NCBI GenBank assembly: GCA_039931435.1 | Contig: JBDTRY010000006.1 | Location: 1 to 49,737, forward strand | DNA from: JBDTRY01 sp039931435 | GTDB lineage: Bacteria; Acidobacteriota; Thermoanaerobaculia; Gp7-AA8 | Reading direction: 5' to 3' | Length of the DNA stretch: 49,737 bases | Shown: positions 27,394 to 34,303 of the stretch, piece by piece | How the letters are laid out: the number at the start of each line of letters is the position of its first letter | Numbering within the stretch: position 1 is the stretch's first letter | Position numbers and translations under genes: made by a program | The notes under the pieces: generated by a model | Told to the model about the DNA's origin: nothing | Databases searched by the model: none | Seen by the model: only the letters and a program-made list of their open reading frames with translations

Positions 27394-28352
27394 GAATTCG
27401 CGAGCGGATCATCCGATTTGGTGAAGAAGTACCCATGGTGGGAGTCGTCAGTGAACCACCAGAGCGGCGGCCGGACGCGCCGGCGGTAATCGTTCTCAAC
27501 GCCGGATTCGTGCATCGGGTGGGACCATTCCGAATGAACGTGGCCATCGCTCGCGCTCTGGCGGAAGCCGGCTATCCAGCGGTGCGGATTGATCTGACAG
27601 GACTGGGCGACAGTCCCGCCCGCAGCGGATCGGGCGAGCTTGAAACGAGGGTCCGGATTGACATCGACGAAGCCATCAAGGCTACGCTGCAGGCCACGAG
27701 CACGAACGAAGTCGTCCTCTACGGAATGTGTTCGGGAGCGATGAACGCGCACTTCGCCGGCATCGATGACGATCGCGTCAGCGGCCTCGTCCTCATTGAC
27801 CCCTATTCGTGGCCGACCAGGAAGTTTCGTCTGATCCGATACTTCGCTGCGCTCCGGGAGCCTCACCGGGTCGGGGGCTTCGCCACGCGCTCGCTCGGGA
27901 GATTCCTTAGAAGGTCGAAGAGAGCCTTCCTGCCAGGATCAGCCGTCGACGAGACTCTGCAGAATGCCCAGGGGTCCGTCTGCGACGATCCCCTTGTCGG
28001 AACCATTTATCTCGCGGAATGGCCGGCGGCGGAAAGAATCGCCGCCGATCTGCAACGGCTGATAGGTCGTGGAGCGAGGGCCCTCATGATTTTCACCGGC
28101 GGCATGGTGGAGTACTTTAATTACGCTGGCCAACTCCAGGACAGTCTGCCCGGAATCCGCCTTGAGAGCGGAGTAATCGTGGAGCATTGGCCGGCCTCGG
28201 ACCACATGCTCACTGTGCATTCCGATCGTCAGAAGCTGATCACAAAGATCGTGCAGTTTCTCCCCACGCTTTCCCGAGAGGCCACTGGGAAACGCACACA
28301 ACGATCACCTCCGGCAGAACGACCTATAGCCGGAAATCAAGAGCTTTCCTGA
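27390..28352 (+). CDS. Alpha/beta hydrolase with Cys nucleophile, candidate trans release enzyme
   Basis: 320 residues of alpha/beta-hydrolase fold, similar in layout to exosortase-A-associated hydrolase 1. The oxyanion region is NAGFVHRVGPFR, and strand and turn VRIDLTGLGDS precede the elbow YGMCSGAMNA, where Cys114 replaces the usual Ser. A catalytic His is plausible in SDHMLT near residue 272. Cys nucleophiles occur in some thioesterase-like and dienelactone-hydrolase-like enzymes, so thioester hydrolysis or acyl transfer is possible. Because the megasynthase lacks a thioesterase, this is the best candidate for chain release or proofreading. It starts inside the stop of the previous gene (ATGA). 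The 3' end overlaps the convergent oxygenase gene by 29 bases. Confidence 0.78.
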   Translation: MRIRERIIRFGEEVPMVGVVSEPPERRPDAPAVIVLNAGFVHRVGPFRMNVAIARALAEAGYPAVRIDLTGLGDSPARSGSGELETRVRIDIDEAIKATLQATSTNEVVLYGMCSGAMNAHFAGIDDDRVSGLVLIDPYSWPTRKFRLIRYFAALREPHRVGGFATRSLGRFLRRSKRAFLPGSAVDETLQNAQGSVCDDPLVGTIYLAEWPAAERIAADLQRLIGRGARALMIFTGGMVEYFNYAGQLQDSLPGIRLESGVIVEHWPASDHMLTVHSDRQKLITKIVQFLPTLSREATGKRTQRSPPAERPIAGNQELS

Positions 28353-29235
28353 ACTGACGCGGGAAGTTCAGGTCGACCGCGGTATGCGTCAGTCCCCGAA
28401 GCCGTTCCAGAGTCGTGAGCACCGTTCCCGTGGCAATCAGGTAGGCCAGAAACACTCTGGCCTTCATTGCGCGGTGCCGCCGTCGCGCATACTGATCGCC
28501 TATGAACTCGCCCCAGTTCGCGGCGCAGAGCTGGTCGTACCCGATAGTGATCGAAGGAGTGAGCATCCGTGTGTAATGCCACCACCCGCAAGGAACGAAC
28601 AGAGTCTGTCCGGGCTCGAGAACGAAGGTGATTCCCTTCGCTTCCTTCCAGAGCGGGTACTTGTCGTAGTCGGGGTGCAGAGGATTCACGATCTCCGATT
28701 CGTCCGGCTGGCTCGCCCTGGGATAAAGGTACCGGCCCTGATCCGGCGGGTAAACGGTGAACTCCTTCCGTCCATAGATCTGCACGAGATAGGCGACCAG
28801 ATGATGAACGTCATAGTGAATGGTCGGGAATCCGCTGCCGGGACCGCCGATGAAGATGTCCAGGTAATGATTCTCCTGCGGGAAATTCTTCGGGAGAAGC
28901 CGGCTGCCCAGTCTCGAGGGAAGCGAGTGCGGCGCCCTGGAAACGTAGGAAAGAAGCTCAGGGAACTGCGTGGGCAGGTCGCAGTTGCGCAGGTACGGGG
29001 CCGGATGCTCTTCGTCGGAAGCCAGCAATTGGCCGATAAATTCATCCAACCGAACGCCCCGGCCATCGATCTGTACGATCTTGTCCGGGAAGTGTTCGCG
29101 GAACCACTCCGGCGTCCACGTTCTGGCTTCCCAGTCCCCGATGCTGTCGTCGAGAATCACAGGACGGAGTTTTTCCAGATACTCCTTTTCGAACTCGCGG
29201 GGAGAAAGGTTCTTTCGAACGTCGATCATGGTCAC
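28324..29235 (-). CDS. FIH/JmjC-like cupin oxygenase, copy A
   Basis: Predicted Fe(II)/2-oxoglutarate dioxygenase of the cupin_8 group. The metal triad is His140, Asp142 (TIHYDVHH) and His220 (PCGWWHYTRM). The His-to-His spacing of 80 equals that of human FIH-1 (His199, Asp201, His279). The N-terminal part has the usual LSPREFEKEYLEKLRPVILDD entry and PAPYLRN. Near the C terminus a run of basic residues is followed by a hydrophobic stretch (VFLAYLIATGTVL) that may touch or cross the membrane. Tandem paralogue of the next gene. It converges on the hydrolases of the NRPS-PKS unit with a 29-base overlap. Substrate unknown; tailoring of the peptide-polyketide is inference. Confidence 0.82.
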   Translation of the reverse strand: MTMIDVRKNLSPREFEKEYLEKLRPVILDDSIGDWEARTWTPEWFREHFPDKIVQIDGRGVRLDEFIGQLLASDEEHPAPYLRNCDLPTQFPELLSYVSRAPHSLPSRLGSRLLPKNFPQENHYLDIFIGGPGSGFPTIHYDVHHLVAYLVQIYGRKEFTVYPPDQGRYLYPRASQPDESEIVNPLHPDYDKYPLWKEAKGITFVLEPGQTLFVPCGWWHYTRMLTPSITIGYDQLCAANWGEFIGDQYARRRHRAMKARVFLAYLIATGTVLTTLERLRGLTHTAVDLNFPRQFRKALDFRL

Positions 29236-29317
29236 GTCGTTACTTTACCGGAGTTGCCCGCCTCAGCGGGACCGAATGCCAGAGGTCGCGGATTCGACAA
29301 GCAGGAACCGTCCGGAC

Positions 29318-30259
29318 CTACAACTTGTAATTCATCGATGCCCGATACTGCCCGATGAGGTCCAGATCGATCGCCGTTCTGGTCTGGCCGCGAAGGCGCT
29401 CCATGACTGTGAGTATCGGGCCAACCATAATCAGGTACGCGAGAACCATTTTGGCCTTGGCGGACTGATCGCGACGCCGCGCGTACTGGTCACCGATAAA
29501 ATCGCGCCAGTTACCAGCACAAAGCTGATCGTAGGCGACGGAGATCGAAGGTGACAGCATCCGCGTGTAGTGCCACCAGCCGCATGGAATGAACAGGGCC
29601 TGGCCCGGCTCGAGCACGACGGTCGTGGACACAGCATCCTTCCAGAGAGGGTACCTCTCGAAATCAGGATCCAGCAGATTCTCGATCTGCGAGTGATCCG
29701 CCGTGAGCTCGTTCCTGTAGAGAAAGTCGGCCTGATCGGGAGCGTACAGCGTGACTTCCTTACTGCCGAAGATCTGGACGATGAAAGCGAGCAGGTGATG
29801 GATGTCGTAATGAATTCGCGGGAAGCCGCTGCCCGGACCCCCGATGAAGAGCTCCATGTAGTGATCTTCGCACGGAAGGTTTCGTGGAAGGAGCCGGCTG
29901 CCAATCCGCGTCGGCAGGGAATGGGGCAGCCGGGATATGTACGGAAGCAGCTCCGGAAACTCCGAAGGGATATCGATATTGCGCAGGTAGGGCGCGGGGT
30001 GGTGCTCGTCAGATGCCAGCAACTGATTGACGTAGTCACCGAGGCGGATCGGCTCGTCTCCGATGTGCAGAATCTTGTCGGGAAAATTGTCCCCGAACCA
30101 GCTCACGGTCCAGTCGCGGGCTGACCAATCCGTGATGCAATCCTCCAGAATCACCGGGATCATCGGCTCGAGATACTCTTTCTCGAACTCGCGCGGGCTG
30201 AGATTGCGACGAACGTCGAAACCAACCGGGTCGTCTGATTTCTGTGGTGAGATTGCCAT
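29318..30259 (-). CDS. FIH/JmjC-like cupin oxygenase, copy B
   Basis: Second Fe(II)/2-oxoglutarate dioxygenase of the pair, clearly a duplicate of copy A: shared RRNLSPREFEKEYLE, HPAPYLRN, FIGGPGSGFP, PCGWWHYTRML and GDQYARRR. The triad is His150, Asp152 and His230, with the same 80-residue spacing. A similar hydrophobic stretch near the C terminus (VLAYLIMVGPIL) is present. The frame is open to 30289. The ATG at 30259 is preferred because AGGA lies 9 bases before it and conservation starts shortly after. The gap to copy A is 82 bases on the same strand, so the two are probably co-transcribed. Two copies suggest two hydroxylation sites or two substrates. Confidence 0.82.
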   Translation of the reverse strand: MAISPQKSDDPVGFDVRRNLSPREFEKEYLEPMIPVILEDCITDWSARDWTVSWFGDNFPDKILHIGDEPIRLGDYVNQLLASDEHHPAPYLRNIDIPSEFPELLPYISRLPHSLPTRIGSRLLPRNLPCEDHYMELFIGGPGSGFPRIHYDIHHLLAFIVQIFGSKEVTLYAPDQADFLYRNELTADHSQIENLLDPDFERYPLWKDAVSTTVVLEPGQALFIPCGWWHYTRMLSPSISVAYDQLCAGNWRDFIGDQYARRRDQSAKAKMVLAYLIMVGPILTVMERLRGQTRTAIDLDLIGQYRASMNYKL

Positions 30260-30404
30260 GGCAGAGCGTCCTGGAAGAGTCGATTCCATCGATTCGGTGC
30301 AAGGGTTCAGTTCAAGGCGAATTCTGCCATTTTCGTGCGCGGACTGCTACTGCACCCGGCAGGGATGATCCAAGGGCAATAACCCGTTCGACGATCCGGC
30401 AATT

Positions 30405-30779
30405 CTAACGGCGGGCCAGAACCACTCCGAGTTGTACTGCCGCGAACCCGGCCAGCACAGAGAACAGAACGTTTGCCAGCGCCCAGACTGGAGCGCCCCC
30501 CTCGGTGAGGCGCTGCGTCTCGTATTCGAATGTCGAAAAGGTCGTGAAGGCACCAAGAAAGCCGGCGGTGAAGAAAAGGCGCCAGAGCGGATCGATCGCA
30601 TTGCGTTCCAGGGAATAGGTGGCCACGAACCCGAGAAGCAGCGAGCCGCTGACGTTGACGATCAGTGTCGCCAGTGGGAAGCCGCGCTTCCACCATCCCG
30701 ATATGAGCAGCGTCAGCCCGTAGCGGGCGATCGTGCCGAGAAAGCCACCGGCGCCCACCATCAGTACGCGATTCAACAT
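30405..30779 (-). CDS. crcB: Fluoride channel CrcB/Fluc
   Basis: Small dual-topology membrane protein that exports fluoride by electrodiffusion. The 124 residues form four hydrophobic helices. The family motifs are GGFLGTIARY near the N terminus, TLIVNVSGSLLLGF with the pore Asn, and GFLGAFTTFSTFEYE with the pore Phe and Ser/Thr track. The frame is open for another 246 bases upstream, but that part is composition-biased and unrelated to the family. ATG at 30779 has AGGAG six bases before it. No fluoride riboswitch was recognised upstream; a hairpin at 30809-30839 lies there instead. Confidence 0.95.
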   Translation of the reverse strand: MLNRVLMVGAGGFLGTIARYGLTLLISGWWKRGFPLATLIVNVSGSLLLGFVATYSLERNAIDPLWRLFFTAGFLGAFTTFSTFEYETQRLTEGGAPVWALANVLFSVLAGFAAVQLGVVLARR

Positions 30780-30808
30780 TTCCACTCCTGAAACTCCGGC
30801 AACGACTT

Positions 30809-30839
30809 CCGAGTGTCGATGATACTCGATGACACTCGG
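30809..30839. promoter_or_regulatory. Perfect 9-bp inverted repeat between crcB and the glycosyltransferase gene
   Basis: CCGAGTGTC at 30809-30817 and GACACTCGG at 30831-30839 are exact inverse complements around a 13-base centre. The site lies 30 bases upstream of the crcB start codon and 85 bases upstream of the divergent glycosyltransferase gene. It could be an operator for divergent promoters or an RNA hairpin in the crcB leader. There is no T run. Confidence 0.45.
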
Positions 30840-30923
30840 CAGGCAGGGCTTGCCCGGCTCGCAGAAGCCAGTCCCCCGGGGTTGACTTCGAGCCGTACGC
30901 CGCGATAAACCCCACTGGCCGCC

Positions 30924-31883
30924 ATGACCTCGTCCTCCGCCCAGCCTCCCTATTTTTCCGTTGTCATTCCCACTTACAACCGTGTGGCCATGCTCCAGCG
31001 CGTGCTGGACGCCCTGGAAACTCAAATAGAGTCCCCTTCATTCGACGTAATCGTAATCAACGACGGCTCCACGGACGACACCGTCTCGGTGATGGAGCGT
31101 CGAATGGCATCGAAGAACGGTTCCTCGAACATCCGGTTTCAGTCCCAGCAGAACGGCGGACCGGGAAAAGCTCGCAACCGGGGCGTGGAAGAGGCCCGAG
31201 GGAAATTCGTCGTTTTCATCGGCGATGACACCGTCCCTGAAAAACGATTTCTCGCCGAGCACGCCTCGGTGCACCGCAACTCTGGCCACGATCCGATGCT
31301 GGCCTGTCTGGGATTCACCGGCTGGCCGGTGAAAGAGCGGGTCTCCAGCTTCATGCACTACATCAACAACTACGGCGACCAGTTCGGCTACAAACTGATT
31401 GAGGATGGCGCCATCGTTCCCTTCAATTTTTTCTACACTTCGAACATTTCCATCGCTCGCGATCTGCTGGACCGTTTCCCATTCGATACTTCGTTTCGCT
31501 CGGCTGCATGGGAAGACATCGAGCTGGCCTATCGTCTGGAAAAGGAAGGAATGAAAATTTTCTACAACGCCTCGGCGGTAACCCGTCACTACCATCCCAT
31601 GACCGTGGAATCCTTTACGAAGCGCCAGTACGTCGTTGGCAGATCCGGCGCGGTTTTTTACAGCAAGTACCCTGAGCTGGGCCACTTCCTCGGCGTTCAC
31701 GAGCTCGCTGAGCGTGGGCTGAAAGACGCCGGAGATCTTGGCCGGCTGCGGGATGCCGCCGTGCTCGGCGAACGGTTCAGACCTTTCGCCAGAAAGAAAG
31801 TCTTTCGCGATCTTCTGAGGCAGCATTACCTTCGGGGACTTCGCGATGGCCTCATAGAAATGGAAGCGGGTCGGATAGAATGA
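30924..31883 (+). CDS. Family 2 glycosyltransferase
   Basis: Inverting GT-A-fold glycosyltransferase. The N terminus has the family signature YFSVVIPTYNRVAML, then VIVINDGSTDDT, GPGKARNRGVEEARG and the metal-binding acidic motif FIGDDTVP near residue 100. WEDIELAYRLEKEG near residue 195 is the usual ED acceptor-side motif. No transmembrane segment, so it is a cytosolic or peripheral enzyme. Donor and acceptor are unknown. The stop overlaps the tmk start (ATGA), which places it at the head of a glycosyltransferase-tmk-holB operon; the link to DNA metabolism is probably only positional. Confidence 0.88.
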   Translation: MTSSSAQPPYFSVVIPTYNRVAMLQRVLDALETQIESPSFDVIVINDGSTDDTVSVMERRMASKNGSSNIRFQSQQNGGPGKARNRGVEEARGKFVVFIGDDTVPEKRFLAEHASVHRNSGHDPMLACLGFTGWPVKERVSSFMHYINNYGDQFGYKLIEDGAIVPFNFFYTSNISIARDLLDRFPFDTSFRSAAWEDIELAYRLEKEGMKIFYNASAVTRHYHPMTVESFTKRQYVVGRSGAVFYSKYPELGHFLGVHELAERGLKDAGDLGRLRDAAVLGERFRPFARKKVFRDLLRQHYLRGLRDGLIEMEAGRIE

Positions 31884-32566
31884 CCAATCCCACGAGTGCA
31901 ACGGGTTTTTTTCTGACCTTTGAGGGTATTGAAGGATCAGGGAAAACGACCCAGATCGAGCGACTATCCCGGCAGATTCGCGACAGCGGCCAGAATGTCG
32001 TGCTGACCAAGGAACCCGGCGGAACGCCTCTGGCCGATCGCATCCGGGCCATCCTGCTGGACCCCCAGGAAGAGGGCATGGACGCGCTGACGGAGCTTCT
32101 CCTCTACGCTGCCTCGCGTCGCCAGCATGTCGTCGATCTCATCCGGCCGGCGCTCGAACGGGGTGCGATCGTTCTCTCAGACAGGTTCACCGACGCCACG
32201 CTTGCCTACCAGGGCTACGGGCGCCTTCTGGACCTCGATCGTCTGCAGACACTGAATCGCTGGGTGACCGATGGATTGACTCCTGATCTTACGGTCATCT
32301 TCGATCTCTCGGAGAAGGAGGGACTGGAACGGGCTCGCGAGCGGAATCGGAATTCGAAACTTCTTCAGGAGGAAAGCCGCCTGGAAGGCGAGGATCTGAG
32401 ATTCCACCGACGCGTTCGCGAGGGCTATCTGGCGCTCGCCGAAAGTGATCCTCTTCGCTATGCCGTGATCGATGCCGGCGGATCGCCGGACATCGTCTTC
32501 GAGCGTCTGATCAATCTGCTTTCGGAGAGGGCGAAAAGAATCAAGCTCGTCCCCGCTTCCCTATGA
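31880..32566 (+). CDS. tmk: Thymidylate kinase
   Basis: Phosphorylates dTMP to dTDP. The P-loop EGIEGSGKTTQ lies near residues 14-24; next come LTKEPGGTPLADRIR, the substrate-binding DRFTDATLAYQGYGR and a lid region with an Arg-rich segment (ERARERNRNSK). The 228-residue length is a little above the usual 205-215. It starts in the glycosyltransferase stop (ATGA), and its own stop overlaps holB by ATGA; tmk-holB is a widely conserved pair. Confidence 0.96.
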   Translation: MTNPTSATGFFLTFEGIEGSGKTTQIERLSRQIRDSGQNVVLTKEPGGTPLADRIRAILLDPQEEGMDALTELLLYAASRRQHVVDLIRPALERGAIVLSDRFTDATLAYQGYGRLLDLDRLQTLNRWVTDGLTPDLTVIFDLSEKEGLERARERNRNSKLLQEESRLEGEDLRFHRRVREGYLALAESDPLRYAVIDAGGSPDIVFERLINLLSERAKRIKLVPASL

Positions 32567-33468
32567 GCAGCGTTCGTGAGTTGTTGATCCAGACAGCACG
32601 GTCCGGCGAGCTTCATCATTCCGTCATCATTCATGGTCCGGAAAGTGATGCCCTGACGAATCTGGCCACGGAGCTGGCCCGAGCCCTGAACTGTGGCAAC
32701 GGCACTTCCGGAGATGGATGCGCATCCTGCAGGCGCATCGATCAGGACAATCATCCTGACGTCCATCGCACTCAGGTAGCCGGCGACCGGAAACTGATCT
32801 CGGTCGAACAGGTGCGAACCGTCGCCAATGAGGCGATGCTCAGACCGTATGAGGGACGGACGAAAGTTTTCATCGTCGATCCTGCGGAAGCGATGAGCAC
32901 ACAGGCCGCGAATGCATTGCTGAAAACGCTCGAAGAACCTGCGGCCGATACGATCTTCCTGCTGCTGACGCGATCGGCGGATCTGCTTCTGCCAACGATC
33001 CGTTCTCGATCTCAATCGGTTTACGTCGGTCCGCACAGGAACAAGACTGCCCGCCAGATCGCCGGCTCGCAGGGCATCTCCATTCAGGCCGCACGTTTGC
33101 GTCAGCACGATCGAACGGAGACGTCCTCGACCTCGGAACTGTTGGCGCAGGAGATTCTGCAATCGATCGGACGCTTCTCGCTTCACGGAGATGCCGGTGC
33201 TCTGCTCTCCATCGCTCCCCTTCTCGCGGAAGCCGAGCCTGCGGGCAGCGGACTAATTGTTCTGGCAACGGTCCTGCGCGATCTCGCCGCGCTGGACGCA
33301 TCCGAAACCGTCGACGAGGCAAACGCCAGAGCCATTCAGCATTCGATTCCCAGGAGGGCCCTGATGCGAGGAGCTGAAATAGCCATGCGCTCTATGACAC
33401 GCCTTGTGGTGAACGTCGACCCTCGCCTGATGATCGAACAGTCCCTGGTGGCCATCACAAAAAAATGA
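32563..33468 (+). CDS. holB: DNA polymerase III delta-prime subunit
   Basis: Stator of the clamp-loader complex. AAA+ fold with a degenerate P-loop (HGPESDALTNLA instead of GxxGxGK), as expected for a non-ATP-binding delta-prime. A zinc-type cluster C-x8-C-x2-C lies near residue 50, but the fourth ligand position holds Ile. The sensor-1/SRC-like region is NALLKTLEEP, with DTIFLLLTRSADLLLPTIRSR and the arginine-finger motif SRSQ. Length 301 is typical of short versions. It overlaps tmk by ATGA. The stop codon sits inside the stem of a GC-rich terminator that has its T run on the opposite strand. Confidence 0.9.
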   Translation: MSSVRELLIQTARSGELHHSVIIHGPESDALTNLATELARALNCGNGTSGDGCASCRRIDQDNHPDVHRTQVAGDRKLISVEQVRTVANEAMLRPYEGRTKVFIVDPAEAMSTQAANALLKTLEEPAADTIFLLLTRSADLLLPTIRSRSQSVYVGPHRNKTARQIAGSQGISIQAARLRQHDRTETSSTSELLAQEILQSIGRFSLHGDAGALLSIAPLLAEAEPAGSGLIVLATVLRDLAALDASETVDEANARAIQHSIPRRALMRGAEIAMRSMTRLVVNVDPRLMIEQSLVAITKK

Positions 33469-33490
33469 CCCCGGCTTCGGGGCCGGGGTC
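33459..33490 (-). terminator. Rho-independent terminator, minus strand
   Basis: A perfect 9-bp stem GACCCCGGC / GCCGGGGTC with a 6-base loop (33467-33490) is followed on the minus strand by A and seven T. On the plus strand the same stem lacks a T run, so it serves minus-strand transcripts best. It overlaps the holB stop codon. Confidence 0.85.
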
Positions 33491-33651
33491 GGGATTTCTA
33501 CTGGATGGGATTTGGAAAACGCTCAGGGACGGGAAGTGCTGTTGGAATGTGAGGTATGCGGCTTTGACTGAGTGATTCTTCATCACGGTGGCAGGTCGAA
33601 TACAACGAGACGCTGCTTTCCGCCTCCCGATCCAGTAAAAACGATCTTGCT
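33459..33651 (-). ncRNA. Candidate structured small RNA of about 190 nt, 6S-like in size
   Basis: The 294-base gap after holB has no convincing gene. It carries a good minus-strand promoter (33658-33687) and a strong minus-strand terminator, which together define a transcript of about 190 nt. The transcript's ends can pair: ATCCAGTA (plus-strand 33630-33637) with TACTGGAT (33499-33506), continuing inward through a one-base bulge as GGGA/TCCC and across a 3x3 internal loop as GGAAA/TTTCC. A small hairpin GTGAT/ATCAC (33572-33586) sits at the far end. One long interrupted rod with a terminal hairpin and about 190 nt resembles 6S RNA, but no conserved 6S sequence was identified. It could be any other regulatory RNA. 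Confidence 0.55.
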
Positions 33652-33657
33652 GCTGGC

Positions 33658-33687
33658 ATTATAGACGCCTTGTGAAACTTTTCTCAA
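33658..33687 (-). promoter_or_regulatory. Sigma-70-type promoter for the candidate small RNA
   Basis: Read on the minus strand: TTGAGA at 33687-33682 and a perfect TATAAT at 33663-33658, with an 18-base spacer. Predicted start is near 33651. No start codon with a ribosome site and a sizeable frame follows. Confidence 0.65.
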
Positions 33688-33762
33688 GCTGTTTGCGAAC
33701 AGCACCGCTGCCGGTTTTCTAAGGGAAATCATCGGTCTGACAACTTAGACGAAGAAACCGAA

Positions 33763-34302
33763 TCACGGTTTCGCGACGAGCTGAGCCATAGGGTAAAGCG
33801 GGTGGGAAATGTCGATGTGCCCCGCAAGAGTCTCCGAAACCTGACCGTTCACGAGGAGATGCACCCGCTTGACCGTCGTGAAATTGGCCGTGAGGGTCTG
33901 AACGATCGAGTAGATACTGATCATCTCCTGGTTGCTTCCGGTCTGCCAGCCGTTGATGAGGGTCGGCCCCCCGAGATCGACAATGGCATTTCCCTCCGGC
34001 AGGAGGTAAGCGGCGCGAAGCACGGCGTCCGGCGGAAACGGCCGAGCCAGAGCAGGATTCTGTGGACCCTTCAACAGTTCGCGCACGACCACTGCGAGAG
34101 CTGCCGAGTCATCTCCGGGCAACGGAATGGCCCGCGACTCATGACCGAGCAGAAGAGCGGGGGTCTCGAAATAGAAGGTGATCTCGCGGCTGGACAGCTT
34201 CTGAGCAGCCATCTTCTGCTCGGCGATCGTGACTTCCGCTTTCCGGCAGGCGCTGGAAACTGAGGTGGCGACGACAAGAATGAGGAAAAGCGTTCTGCGC
34301 AA
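33763..34302 (-). CDS. GerMN-domain lipoprotein
   Basis: A short signal peptide ends in a lipobox-like SSAC (Cys19), so it is probably a lipoprotein. Residues about 60-170 form a GerMN (sporulation/germination) domain: LPGDDSAALAVVVRELLKGP, the YLLPEGNAIVDLG strand pair, and QEMISIYSIVQTLTANF with VKRVHLLVNGQ. GerMN proteins often accompany amidase_3 wall hydrolases, as here. The start is TTG with GGAG six bases before, inside or touching the end of the amidase gene; stop and start are 1 base apart, so translation is coupled. Confidence 0.88.
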   Translation of the reverse strand: MRRTLFLILVVATSVSSACRKAEVTIAEQKMAAQKLSSREITFYFETPALLLGHESRAIPLPGDDSAALAVVVRELLKGPQNPALARPFPPDAVLRAAYLLPEGNAIVDLGGPTLINGWQTGSNQEMISIYSIVQTLTANFTTVKRVHLLVNGQVSETLAGHIDISHPLYPMAQLVAKP

Positions 34303-34303
34303 C

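Noticed and set aside
26569..28352. Exosortase/EPS locus, because of the hydrolase pair
   Set aside because: No exosortase, PEP-CTERM protein or polysaccharide genes are adjacent; only the hydrolase similarity remains.
28384..29358. 324-codon plus-strand frame opposite the first oxygenase gene
   Set aside because: It mirrors the oxygenase codons; the minus-strand frame has the complete metal triad and a duplicated neighbour.
30780..30923. Fluoride riboswitch upstream of crcB
   Set aside because: The conserved fluoride-aptamer strings and pseudoknot partners were not found on the crcB strand.
33600..33651. Possible SRP (4.5S) RNA because of a GGCGGAAAGCAGC-like string in the candidate small RNA
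   Set aside because: The conserved apical loop pair of SRP RNA (CAGGxxxGGAAGGAAGCAGC type) is not present, and the fold places this segment in a helix near the ends instead of at the tip.
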